Below are positions 1-7,122 of a stretch of DNA of 20,468 nt, piece by piece (positions within the stretch are counted from its first letter, which is position 1; each line of letters starts with the position of its first letter). The notes under the pieces are model-generated. The model did not search any database. It was given only the letters and a program-made list of their open reading frames with translations, and was not told the origin of the DNA. The DNA lies in contig JAUXST010000808.1 in NCBI GenBank assembly GCA_030679805.1, positions 1 through 20,468 of the forward strand, in the 5' to 3' direction. The DNA comes from Reyranella sp. GTDB lineage: Bacteria; Pseudomonadota; Alphaproteobacteria; Reyranellales; Reyranellaceae. The position numbers were made by a program, and so were the translations under genes.

Positions 1-936
1 GAGAGGCGGTGGAGCGATGAAGACCAAATCGTCGCCCTCCTTGCGGACCACCACTGCTTCGGACGAGGGGCTCGGCGTCGGCCAGGTCGCGATCTGCGGG
101 AAAAGTCCCTGGAAGGGATCGATCGCCATCGCCAGCACGGCAGTCGTCGGGCCGCTGCCGGGTCGCGCCGTGATCGGCACGAGGAAGACCATGCGCGGCC
201 GTGACGGCGTTCCGTCGAGATGCACGTCGACGATGTCCTGGCGCCGCTCGGTAGGATTGGCTGCGACGGCCATGGGCGCCCTCATCGTCTCCTTGTCGGG
301 CGCGCCTTCCTCGCCGGACTGGGCCAGCAGCCTGCCATCTGGTGCAATGAGCGAGACGCCCGTTCGTTCGGTATTGCCTGCCAGCGCTTCGGCGAACAGC
401 AGCTGCACCGCCTGTTCAGCGTCGCGGTCGGAGGGCAGGCGCTCGAGCGACAATCCCCGAAGAGAGGCCGCCAGAAGCTCGGCGTCGATCATACGCTCCA
501 GCAGCCACTTGTTGATCTGCTGGGCCTTCAAGCGGGCTATCGCCTCCTGCTGTGAGGACCGTTCCCTGCGGGAGGTGTGCTCGAGGTCCCTGATGTACAG
601 GAAGCCGATCGCGGCAAGGCTCGCCGACACCAGGAGCCAGGCGATCACCAGGCGGAGGGTCTGCCGTTTCATGGCCGTTCGTATGTCGGGCAGGTCGACG
701 GCGCGTTTCGGCCCGCTGTGCAGATACCAGGCGCCAAAGCCGATCAGCGACCATGCCACGACATAGGTTGCCAGCATCCAGGGCGACACCAGGTGCTTGA
801 GGAAGGCTGCGGTATGGGCGACAGGGTCCGCGGGCCCGGCCGTGATCAGCCAGGCGCCGGCGAAGGCATAGCCTATGCCCACCATGCTGAGGGCGACGAA
901 AAGCCAGCGACTGTTATCGAACCACCGCGACACCAT
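1..936 (-). CDS. Membrane sensor protein, N-terminal part (three TM helices plus Cache-like sensor region), cut by window edge
   Basis: An open frame of 312 codons runs from an ATG at 936-934 to the window edge without a stop, so the C-terminus is missing. Visible are three hydrophobic helices (about residues 10-32, 53-73 and 95-115), a charged helical linker (116-165), and a region from about 170 that resembles the extracytoplasmic sensor part of bacterial histidine kinases and diguanylate cyclases. The stretch around 272-307 (DPFQGLFPQIATWPTPSPSS, then VVVRKEGDDLVFI) is typical of Cache-type sensor domains. A catalytic output domain (kinase, GGDEF or EAL) would be expected beyond the edge but is not seen, so the enzymatic class is open. 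An AGGGG stretch lies upstream of the ATG as a possible ribosome binding site. The gene is divergent from the ClpP-like gene across an AT-rich spacer. The reading frame is certain; the sensor-type assignment is by resemblance. Confidence 0.8.
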   Translation of the reverse strand, partial: MVSRWFDNSRWLFVALSMVGIGYAFAGAWLITAGPADPVAHTAAFLKHLVSPWMLATYVVAWSLIGFGAWYLHSGPKRAVDLPDIRTAMKRQTLRLVIAWLLVSASLAAIGFLYIRDLEHTSRRERSSQQEAIARLKAQQINKWLLERMIDAELLAASLRGLSLERLPSDRDAEQAVQLLFAEALAGNTERTGVSLIAPDGRLLAQSGEEGAPDKETMRAPMAVAANPTERRQDIVDVHLDGTPSRPRMVFLVPITARPGSGPTTAVLAMAIDPFQGLFPQIATWPTPSPSSEAVVVRKEGDDLVFIAPPPL

Positions 937-1067
937 GGGGCGTACCCCTACTTGCAAGTTTGGCAGACGTGTATCTCCAGTAGAGAACAATTATTAGTTG
1001 TATTTTCTCATAATAGCACATAAAGTACGAAAGTAACTAAATGCTAATGAATATCACTGAATTATTG

Positions 1068-1082
1068 TGATAATTGTTATCA
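1068..1082. promoter_or_regulatory. Perfect dyad TGATAA-TTG-TTATCA in AT-rich divergent promoter region
   Basis: Six-base arms around a 3-base centre form a perfect palindrome 21 bases upstream of the preferred ATG (1104) of the ClpP-like gene. It sits in the 937-1103 spacer, which is conspicuously AT-rich against a very GC-rich background. It is a candidate operator; no regulator is identified. Confidence 0.35.
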
Positions 1083-1103
1083 GCGTTTATTTTTGGAAAT
1101 AGA

Positions 1104-2321
1104 ATGTCCAAATGTGACTTCACCCGCGTGTGTTGGGGGAGTGCGGTCATCCGTTCACTTTCATACTTCCTGAGTGGTTCTTTGGTCGGCCTATGCGCGC
1201 TCCAGGGGCAGGGGGCGACGCTCAGCGTCGACAGCAAGACCATCCCCGGACTGACAGCGAAGTCCTCGATCGCCACCCATACGATCCGCCTGTCCGGTCC
1301 GATCGAGGAGGGCGATGCCGATAAGCTGCGCGTCATCCTGGCCCGCCTCAAGACGACCACCCCGCCAACCTTGGACAAGCCGCTCGCCACCATCGAACTC
1401 AGCAGCGCCGGCGGCGACGTCTATGAGGGCCTCAAGATCGGCTATCTGCTGCGCGAGTACAGCGTCGCATCGGTCGTGCGGGCCAAGGATCTCTGCCTGT
1501 CGGCTTGCGCGCTGGCCTTCCTCGGCGGCACTGCAAGTCGCTCCGGTCCGACCTTCGTGCCGAGCCGCAGCATCGAGATCGGCGGCCAGGTCGGCTTTCA
1601 CAATTTCTCCCTGAATACCAGCAGCGACCAGATCCCCGCGGCAAAGGGCGGCCGGGAGGGTCTGGTCGTGGGCTTCGGCATGGCCCGCGGCGGAGCGTCG
1701 GCGCTGGTGCGCTATGCCTCGACAATGGGCATCGACATGTCCTTCGTTGCACGCCTGCTCGGCCGCTCGACGGAGCAGTGGGAATATATCGACAGTGCTC
1801 AGACGTTCATGACGCTGCAGGTATGTCCCATCGGCCTCGAGCGTCCCCGGGCGAGCCCGGCGGCGATTGCCGCTAACATCTGCAACAACGTGACCGCCGG
1901 GTTCAGCCCAGCGTCGCCGCTGCAAGCCCGGCAATTCACGCCGCGCGAGGGCAAGCGGCACATGCTCGAGCAGGTTCAGCAGAACATCGAGACCTTCTCG
2001 ATGAAAGGGCCGCTGGTGGCCCAGCTCAAGGCGGTCCTCGCCACGCGCGATGATCAGCTGATCGACGCCGTCTACAACGATCTGCGCAGCGCCGGGATTC
2101 CGCTGCCGGAATCGCTCGGCGCCTTCTTCATGGTCACCGGCTATTTGGCCGGCGCCTATAGCCTGGAATGCCACGTGAGCTTCTCGCGCGACAATCCCGA
2201 CCGGTTCGATGTCGTCCTGGAGGGGCCGGATGGGCCAGTGAAACCCTTTCAGTCGCCGCCGCCCGCCTGTCCGGGACTCTTCCTTTACGACAAGGACGAC
2301 ATGCTCAACCCGCGGCGCTAG
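1104..2321 (+). CDS. Exported ClpP/crotonase-fold protein (putative periplasmic serine hydrolase-like)
   Basis: A 405-aa protein. The ATG at 1104 is preferred over the in-frame one at 1074 because GGAA lies 5 bases before it and it places a signal-like hydrophobic stretch (about 20-36, ending GQGA) at the N-terminus. Residues 98-109 (ELSSAGGDVYEG) and 131-142 (CLSACALAFLGG) match the pattern of ClpP/crotonase-fold proteins common in Alphaproteobacteria. The Gly-Gly-Asp turn lines the active site, and Ser133 after Leu-Cys is a plausible nucleophile. His166 (VGFHNF) could be its partner. About 220 residues after the core carry several cysteines and match no domain I know. Substrate and true catalytic activity are unknown. 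Low-specificity names such as Clp protease would overstate the evidence, because the signal-like N-terminus argues for export rather than a cytosolic ClpXP role. The gene stands alone and is divergent from the sensor gene. Confidence 0.8.
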   Translation: MSKCDFTRVCWGSAVIRSLSYFLSGSLVGLCALQGQGATLSVDSKTIPGLTAKSSIATHTIRLSGPIEEGDADKLRVILARLKTTTPPTLDKPLATIELSSAGGDVYEGLKIGYLLREYSVASVVRAKDLCLSACALAFLGGTASRSGPTFVPSRSIEIGGQVGFHNFSLNTSSDQIPAAKGGREGLVVGFGMARGGASALVRYASTMGIDMSFVARLLGRSTEQWEYIDSAQTFMTLQVCPIGLERPRASPAAIAANICNNVTAGFSPASPLQARQFTPREGKRHMLEQVQQNIETFSMKGPLVAQLKAVLATRDDQLIDAVYNDLRSAGIPLPESLGAFFMVTGYLAGAYSLECHVSFSRDNPDRFDVVLEGPDGPVKPFQSPPPACPGLFLYDKDDMLNPRR

Positions 2322-2404
2322 CCTCGAACATCGACAGGCGACGTCGACCGGCCGTCAACCCGTTTCCAGGTCGCCGGCCGTTGCGATGTTTCGTTCAGCG
2401 TTGA

Positions 2405-3052
2405 CTAGTGGCGGCTCGTCTGACCGCCGCTGCTCGGCGCGCGCGCCGGCGCGACGGCAGGGGTTGCCGGAGCGGAGGCCGGAATCATCCGGGCCGGGGC
2501 GCCGTGCGTGTACGACGTCGCTTGCGGCGCACTTGCCGTGTGCGTGGCGCCGCGAGTCCAACCATTGTTCTGGCCATTGGTGCCAGTGCTCTGACCAGTG
2601 CCCTGACCGTTGCCGTTCCACCCCGTATGCGCCGGCGGAGTCGTGCCCAGTGCTGGCGGCTGGTCGTTATGGTTCCAGCCGTTGTGATTGCCGCGATCCC
2701 AGCCGTAGTGGTTGCCGTTGTCGTGGCCGCCCGCGCGCTGGCCGTCGTTGCGTTCACGATTGATCTGCCGGCTTTCGCGATCGAGCCTGCCGTCGAGCCG
2801 CTGGCGTTCGCCAGAGGTCACGACGCCGTCGGCGCGCGCGCGCGCCTCGTAGCGGTCGATGCGCTGTTCACCCTGCTGGAGGCGAGAAGCTTCGCTCCGT
2901 GTGAGTGAACCGTCACGACGTCCGGCATCGATGCGCTGCTGCTGGGCAGCTTCGCGCTGGTCGATGCTCCACATCGATTGGGCGGAAGCGCCACCGGCGG
3001 CGAAGAGACTTATCGTAAGCACTGCATAGGGAATTGTACGGAGTTTGGACAT
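2405..3052 (-). CDS. Exported protein with two EF-hand-like repeats and Gly/Asn/Trp-rich low-complexity tail
   Basis: A 215-aa protein. The ATG at 3052-3050 is chosen because GAGGAA lies just upstream and a signal peptide follows directly (1-24, ending ASA); an in-frame start 13 codons earlier would bury the signal. After the signal, two similar units stand in tandem: residues 40-58 (RID..RRDGSLTRSEASRL) and about 66-86 (RYEARARADGVVTSGERQRL). Each has a D/G-x-(L/V)-(T)-x-x-E pattern that resembles a degenerate EF-hand loop. Residues 101-170 are rich in Gly, Asn, His and Trp, and the tail is Ala/Pro-rich. This architecture occurs in uncharacterised periplasmic proteins of proteobacteria. Calcium binding is conceivable but the loops lack a full acidic ligand set. 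The function is not known. The neighbouring ClpP-like gene converges on it. Confidence 0.75.
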   Translation of the reverse strand: MSKLRTIPYAVLTISLFAAGGASAQSMWSIDQREAAQQQRIDAGRRDGSLTRSEASRLQQGEQRIDRYEARARADGVVTSGERQRLDGRLDRESRQINRERNDGQRAGGHDNGNHYGWDRGNHNGWNHNDQPPALGTTPPAHTGWNGNGQGTGQSTGTNGQNNGWTRGATHTASAPQATSYTHGAPARMIPASAPATPAVAPARAPSSGGQTSRH

Positions 3053-3320
3053 GGGTTCCTCAATGCGTAGGGTCGACGGAAAATTATTCACCGTCTTGTG
3101 AGTCGCTACGCACCTCCGACAACCGGCATCCCTCGATTCTGCCTGGGATCGCGTCGATTGCTCATTCTACAAGAAGAATACACAAGTTTGTCACCGCGCG
3201 GCCGGAATGATTGGAAAATTACCGACGCGAAAGAATTTGAGACGCACGCTACGACCGCACCGTGCGGCCACAATCCCGCTCGTAACCCCCTCTACGGAAA
3301 CCTTACCAAGGGAGACAGTC

Positions 3321-3629
3321 ATGACTCGCCTGAATGTACGGACTCTTCTGTTGGCCGGGATCGCAGGTTCGATGGTTCTCGCCGCTGCGGTCAGCGCCCA
3401 GGCAGACGACGGTGACCGCTGGGAGCGGGACCGGGGCCGCGATCGCCATCACTACGTGCCGGAGCACAGGCATCATGTGGTGCATGAGCACTACGTCGAG
3501 GCGCCGCGCCGGGTGGTCTATGAGCGCCCGCCTGTCGTCTACGTGCCGGCGCCAGTCTATCAGGCGCCGATGTATTCTCAGCCGGCCGATCCCAGCCTGA
3601 ACTTCAACTTCACCATTCCGCTGCGTTAG
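3321..3629 (+). CDS. Small exported His/Arg- and Pro/Tyr-rich protein
   Basis: A 102-aa protein. The ATG at 3321 has a strong Shine-Dalgarno (AAGGGAGA, 5 bases away), so the longer in-frame ORF starting at 3207 is not used. The signal peptide covers about 1-29 (hydrophobic core LLLAGIAGSMVLAAAV, cleavage near SAQA). The mature part begins with an Arg/Asp/His-rich stretch (WERDRGRDRHHYVPEHRHH) and continues with repeated PVVYVPAPVYQ-like segments, ending FNFTIPLR. No enzymatic motif is visible. The histidine cluster could bind metals, but that is only an inference. Many alphaproteobacteria encode similar short secreted proteins without assigned function. The upstream 268 bases (3053-3320) separate it from the divergent gene and hold no other recognisable gene. 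Confidence 0.7.
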   Translation: MTRLNVRTLLLAGIAGSMVLAAAVSAQADDGDRWERDRGRDRHHYVPEHRHHVVHEHYVEAPRRVVYERPPVVYVPAPVYQAPMYSQPADPSLNFNFTIPLR

Positions 3630-3636
3630 CGCGCCG

Positions 3637-3665
3637 GTCGCGGCGGGGCTCCGCCTCGCCGCGAC
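3637..3665. terminator. Bidirectional hairpin terminator between convergent genes
   Basis: Perfect 9-bp arms (GTCGCGGCG at 3637-3645 and CGCCGCGAC at 3657-3665) can extend inward by three pairs to leave a 5-base loop. The hairpin lies between the convergent 3321-3629 and 3665-5134 genes and touches the stop codon of the latter. There is no clear U-tract. Confidence 0.6.
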
Positions 3666-5134
3666 TATCCCGCCGCCAGCACCGCGAGATAGGCCTCGGC
3701 GTCGACGCCGTCCGAGGCGGCCCCGGCGAAGCCGACATAGCCGTCGGGGCGGATCAGCCTCAGGGCCTTGGCGTGCTCGCCGACTGCGGGGGCCGCCACG
3801 ACCAGCCTCGGATATTTCGTTGCCAGTGCGGCCACGGCGTCAGCCGGGCCGATCGCCGTGAACTTCGTGCCGCCGGCGTCCGGCGGCAGCCGGTCGGGCC
3901 AGCGCGCGCCCGCCGCCGGTCCGCTGACGCTGTACGCGCCTGACGCCGTCAGCGGGCTGTCCGGATAGGCGATGTCCATTTCCGAGAGCTGGTTGGCGAT
4001 CATGTGCTGCAGTACCGGGAACCCTGCAGCGAACTTCACGATCGTGTTGCGCAGACCCTGCGCGATCGGGTTGCGCAGTGTCGCGGCCTCGGTGAGGCGA
4101 CCGGCGTTGCGCAGCACCATCTCGCCCACCGTGCTGCGCTCGGGTGAATAGCTGTCGAGCAGGGCGGGCTTGGCCGCGCCTTCGATCACGAGGCCCAGCT
4201 TCCAGGCGAGGTTGAAGGCGTCCTGCATGCCGGTGTTCATGCCCTGGCCGCCAGCCGGACTATGGATGTGCGCGGCGTCGCCCGCCAGGAACACGCGCCC
4301 CTTGCGGTAATCCTTCACCTTACGCTCATTGATGCGGAACGCTGCCAGCCAGAACGGATCCTTCATTACGATACCGGGCGAGCCGCGCAGCGCCATCAGC
4401 GCATTGATCTCCTCGAGGGTCGGATCGGGGTGCTTCTCGTCGCCCGCCGCCGGGCCGAGGTCGGCAATTACCCGCCAGCGATCGCCGACGATCGGGAAGA
4501 ACGCCAGGATGCCGTCGCGGTGCCAGAAGATGTGAAGCCTGTCCTTGGGCTCGAGCCCGGAGACACGACCGTCGGCCAGCGCCCAGTGGCTCTCGAGTGT
4601 CGAGCCCTCGAAGGTGAAGCCGAGCCCGTGCCGCACCGCGGAGTGTGCGCCGTCGCAGCCTACCAGCCAGTCGGCGCCTACCGTTTCGCTCGAACCGTCT
4701 TCCTTGCGAAGCGTGGCTTCCACCGCCGTGCCCTTGTCCGTGAAGCCCGCCAGCTCGGTACGGCGCTCGGCCTTGACGCCGGCCGCCGCCAGGTGCTCCT
4801 CCAGCACGCGCTCGCTCTCGCTTTGCGGGATCATCAGCGCGTAGTTGAAGCGGCTGTCGATCGAATCGAGCGTGACGTTGGCCACGATCTCCTTGCCGGT
4901 CGAGATCTGCGCGCCGTGCGCGGCGAAGCCCGCCGGGATGAATTCCTTGGCGTAGCCCGCGTCGTCGAACAGCTCGAGCGTGCGGCTCCAGATGACCAGC
5001 GCCTTGGACTTGTCCGTGCGCTCGGCGTTCTTGTCGACGATGCGCACCGATATACCCCGGCGCGTCAGCTCGTTCGCCAGGGTGAGTCCGACTGGCCCGG
5101 CGCCGACGATCAGAACCTTCGGATTGCTAGCCAT
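3665..5134 (-). CDS. FAD-dependent monooxygenase (PheA/TfdB-type aromatic hydroxylase family)
   Basis: A 489-aa protein with all three signatures of class A flavoprotein monooxygenases. These are the Rossmann GAGPVG at 11-16 with Asp34 ending beta-2, the DG motif CDGAHSAVR at 160-168, and the GD motif at 279-302 (GRVFLAGDAAHIHSP, then GGQGMNTG). Residues from about 400 resemble the thioredoxin-like C-terminal domain of phenol-hydroxylase-type members. Such enzymes use NAD(P)H and O2 to hydroxylate aromatic rings or oxidise polyketide- or antibiotic-like substrates in the cytosol; the substrate cannot be read from the sequence. AAGGGAG lies upstream of the ATG. The TetR gene upstream on the same strand probably controls it, and an inverted repeat in the 75-bp spacer overlaps its ribosome binding site. 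Family assignment is sure; the substrate is unknown. Confidence 0.93.
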   Translation of the reverse strand: MASNPKVLIVGAGPVGLTLANELTRRGISVRIVDKNAERTDKSKALVIWSRTLELFDDAGYAKEFIPAGFAAHGAQISTGKEIVANVTLDSIDSRFNYALMIPQSESERVLEEHLAAAGVKAERRTELAGFTDKGTAVEATLRKEDGSSETVGADWLVGCDGAHSAVRHGLGFTFEGSTLESHWALADGRVSGLEPKDRLHIFWHRDGILAFFPIVGDRWRVIADLGPAAGDEKHPDPTLEEINALMALRGSPGIVMKDPFWLAAFRINERKVKDYRKGRVFLAGDAAHIHSPAGGQGMNTGMQDAFNLAWKLGLVIEGAAKPALLDSYSPERSTVGEMVLRNAGRLTEAATLRNPIAQGLRNTIVKFAAGFPVLQHMIANQLSEMDIAYPDSPLTASGAYSVSGPAAGARWPDRLPPDAGGTKFTAIGPADAVAALATKYPRLVVAAPAVGEHAKALRLIRPDGYVGFAGAASDGVDAEAYLAVLAAG

Positions 5135-5145
5135 GTGATCTGCTC

Positions 5146-5181
5146 CCTTAGGGATTCACTCTTCCGGCCCGAACCCTAAGG
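5146..5181. promoter_or_regulatory. Inverted repeat in tetR-monooxygenase spacer, overlapping the Shine-Dalgarno
   Basis: Arms CCTTAGGG (5146-5153) and CCCTAAGG (5174-5181) are exact complements, flanked inside by ATTC/GAA that nearly pair. On the minus-strand mRNA the downstream arm runs into the AAGGGAG ribosome binding site of the monooxygenase. It could be an operator for the TetR protein or an RNA hairpin that hides the ribosome binding site. Confidence 0.5.
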
Positions 5182-5209
5182 TCCGTGCGCTCGGTGTCCA
5201 GACGCAGCT

Positions 5210-5848
5210 TTAGGACTCCTGCGGTGTCGGCGGCAGCATCCGGTCGATGGCACTGATCCAGGCCTCGCGCGCGGCCTCGACCGACAGGCCGTGACGTTCG
5301 CGCATGCGCCCCCAGCTTTCGAAATCGGTTAGCGCCTCGAGGGCGATCACGAGCTGGTTGCGTTCGGCTTCCGGGAGGGCCGAGAGCTCCGGCCGGTACA
5401 TCAGGTGCAGGCGCGCGGCGACAACATCGCGCATGCGCTCGATCCGCACCTTGAGCAGCTCCGATTCGTGCTGGTTGTGCAGCAGCGCGCGCCATAGCGG
5501 CAACCATCGCTCGCAGATGCCGGAGCGCGTCTCGACCTGGGATCGGAGCCGGGTCTGCCGGTCGGCGTCGACATGGCGGATCACGGCCTGGGCCATGCCC
5601 TGGGCGAAGGCGTGGTCGGCGGCGGCAAAGCTCAGCGCAAGGAGGTCGGCAAAGCGCTCGAACACGGACCGGGTGGAGTAGCCGGCACGTTTGGCGATCT
5701 GGGACGCCGTCGGCGGTTGCGGCCTTTCGCGCAGGAGATCGAGGTAGGCCTCGATGATCAATCGCCGGGTCCGCTCGCTCCGCAGGCGGCGGCCGTCGAT
5801 CCGGCGCTTGCTGGAAGAGGGGGCGGTCACAACGGGAACATCGACCAT
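5210..5848 (-). CDS. TetR/AcrR-family transcriptional regulator
   Basis: A 212-aa protein. The N-terminal DNA-binding domain spans about 20-70: RSERTRRLIIEAYLDLL as helix 1, then the helix-turn-helix TASQIAKRAGYSTRSVFERF at 47-66. In place of the common YYHF it has SVFERFADL, as many TetR members do. The remaining helical part is the ligand or dimerisation domain and is not conserved enough to predict a ligand. The gene lies 75 bases upstream of the monooxygenase on the same strand, so it probably represses that gene, itself, or both. GGAG is about 10 bases upstream of the ATG. A short basic N-terminal extension precedes the HTH; a slightly later start cannot be excluded. Confidence 0.9.
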   Translation of the reverse strand: MVDVPVVTAPSSSKRRIDGRRLRSERTRRLIIEAYLDLLRERPQPPTASQIAKRAGYSTRSVFERFADLLALSFAAADHAFAQGMAQAVIRHVDADRQTRLRSQVETRSGICERWLPLWRALLHNQHESELLKVRIERMRDVVAARLHLMYRPELSALPEAERNQLVIALEALTDFESWGRMRERHGLSVEAAREAWISAIDRMLPPTPQES

Positions 5849-5964
5849 CTCAGAATATGCTCCAGACCGCGCGCCAATCCCCAGCAGTGTGATGTCCTTC
5901 GCCGCATCGCGCCAGCATACTCAGCGACGCAGGGCTCAATCGGCAGCGGGCGGCCCGAACGTCT

Positions 5965-6023
5965 TCCTCCGAGGCAGCGGTGATCGGTCTCTCGTTCGGG
6001 TCGATCGTCCGGTGAAGTGGCAT
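5965..6023 (-). pseudogene. N-terminal remnant of a SpoIIAA/STAS-like family gene
   Basis: From the ATG at 6023-6021 the minus strand reads MPLHRTIDPNERPITAASEE and then DV. This aligns without gaps to the first residues of the three intact paralogues further on (MPLHWTIDPERRLMTAVAEG in the 13078-13449 copy). DNA identity is high over the first ~50 bases. After about codon 25 similarity stops in all frames, so the remaining ~100 codons are missing or beyond recognition. The frame stays open to 5850 by chance. It is a degraded fourth copy. Confidence 0.75.
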
Positions 6024-6099
6024 GTAGATGCCATCTTGCCAGCGAGGTCGCTGATGGGCCAGTACTTGGGTGGAACAATGAGACTCACGGAGACCGATC

Positions 6100-6384
6100 A
6101 TGCGTTTGCAGCTTCTATCCTCTTTTCTGTCCCTCCTCGCCCTGACGATGCTTCCCGCCGCCGTCCAGGCCGACCAGGCTGCCGCCTCCGCCTGTGCGGG
6201 CAAGCTCTCGAAGGAGGGCCAGATGCTCTACGAAAAGGCGGCGCCGACGGTGTCGCCGACCAACAATATCAAGGACGCGCTGACCGCCGTCGCCCGGCCC
6301 CTGGTGATGAACGGAACCATGTCGCGCGGCGTCGCGCGCGACGCCGCGGAAGCCGCCGGCGAATGCATGAAGCTGGCGAATTGA
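6100..6384 (+). CDS. Small exported two-cysteine protein
   Basis: A 94-aa protein with GGAG 9 bases before the ATG. The signal peptide covers about 1-24 (LLSSFLSLLALTMLPAAVQA). The mature part of about 70 residues has Cys32 and Cys89 near its two ends, which could form a disulphide, and helical, Ala/Lys-rich sequence between them (NNIKDALTAVARPLVMNGTM). I recognise the pattern (a Cys-x-Lys-Leu start and an ending like EAAGECMKL) from uncharacterised periplasmic proteins of Bradyrhizobium-type bacteria, but no function is known. It is transcribed away from the decayed paralogue remnant at 5965-6023. Confidence 0.75.
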   Translation: MRLQLLSSFLSLLALTMLPAAVQADQAAASACAGKLSKEGQMLYEKAAPTVSPTNNIKDALTAVARPLVMNGTMSRGVARDAAEAAGECMKLAN

Positions 6385-6450
6385 TCCTCCGCAGATCCGC
6401 CGCACCGCGCCGGATGGTCTTGCGGAACTAAGTCGAAAGGTCGTGGCGTG

Positions 6451-6680
6451 ATGTGAGTTCCCACTTTCCTGGTGGTACTCGCCACCCTTGCCTTCGTCGT
6501 CGCCACGACGGCGCGCGCTCAAGTCTATTGCACCGGACCGGGCGTACCTGTGGACTGCGTCGTTCGCCCTGCCGAGGTGGTCCGGCCGGGTGTCGGCGCG
6601 CCGGGTGTCGGCGTTGCGCCCGGCGTGGGCGCCGGCGCAGACGACCGCGATTCCAACCGTGGTGGTCCCGTCAATCGGCC
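6451..6680 (+). pseudogene. Secreted Val/Pro/Gly-repeat protein gene, stop at codon 2 and lost 3' end
   Basis: An ATG at 6451 with GAAAGG upstream is followed immediately by TGA (6454-6456). The frame then reads a good signal peptide (VPTFLVVLATLAFVVATTA, then RAQ) and a mature start VYCTGPGVPVDCVVRP. A Gly-Val-Pro repeat (RPGVGAPGVGVAPGVGAGA) and NRGGPVNRP follow. A CGA-to-TGA change at codon 2 would explain the break, since MRVPTF would be a normal start. GTG codons at 6472 and 6475 could in theory restart translation but would truncate the signal peptide. The family is normally a short secreted protein ending soon after the NRGGPVNR motif. Here the frame runs on into a fragment of another gene, so the 3' end is lost as well. 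Confidence 0.65.
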
Positions 6681-7074
6681 CCGACGCCGCGATGGCCTTT
6701 CGGCTTGCTGCCCGCATTGCCACCGACTTCGGCGCCATCGTCGATGGCGTGCACCTTCCGCGCGGCCGTCCGGACGACATCAACATCGCAGCCCAAGCCA
6801 TGCCTTTCCTCAAGGATCAGGACAGGAGCCGACTGAACGGGCGCCTGCACAACACTGAAGGCGCCTGCGCGAGCACGCGGCCGCCATCGCGGGCGCTACG
6901 CTCCGTACCGGTTGGGACACGACGCTCGACACGTTGGTCGAGATGGGGCGCTCGGCCGACCTCCTGGTCATGGGCGCCTATGGCCGTGGCCAGCTGAGCG
7001 GCTTCCTCGGTCTCGGCGGCGCCACTAGCAAGGTCATCTCCTCCTGCCCGGTGCCAGTCCTGATGGCGCACTAG
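6668..7074 (+). pseudogene. Universal stress protein (UspA family), frameshifted remnant
   Basis: Two frames together give a UspA-like protein of about 135 codons. From 6668 one frame reads VVPSIGPDAAMAFRLAARIA and then TDFGAIVDGVHL, the usual N-terminal strand and helix. From 6865 to the TAG at 7072-7074 another frame reads LREHAAAIAGATLRTGWDTT, then VEMGRSADLLVMGAYGRGQL, and ends SCPVPVLMAH. The C-terminal part has the glycine-rich nucleotide-binding loop of UspA. The switch of frame lies between about 6790 and 6865, where similarity is poor. No start codon with a ribosome binding site is seen; the 5' end merges with the preceding pseudogene. The stop codon falls inside the CTAG at the left end of the inverted-repeat module. 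Confidence 0.75.
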
Positions 7075-7080
7075 TATTTC

Positions 7081-7102
7081 TGCACAGAGGTTTTGACGGG
7101 TT
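7081..7102 (+). repeat. Left inverted repeat core (22 bp)
   Basis: Begins TGCACAGAGGTTTTGACGGG and pairs with 7819-7840 with a single mismatch (G versus A at the ninth base). Confidence 0.8.
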
Positions 7103-7122
7103 GCGCGCGGCATCGTGGTGGC

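Noticed and set aside
17..766. 249-codon plus-strand ORF over the sensor gene
   Set aside because: Ser/Arg/Ala-rich composition typical of antisense reading of GC-rich coding DNA; the minus-strand frame gives clear membrane helices and a sensor domain.
1191..2174. 327-codon minus-strand ORF opposite the ClpP-like gene
   Set aside because: Antisense shadow without ribosome binding site or domain; the plus frame has signal peptide and motifs.
2338..2375. GGCGAC ... GTCGCC complementarity between convergent genes
   Set aside because: Six-base arms with a 26-base loop, too weak to call a terminator.
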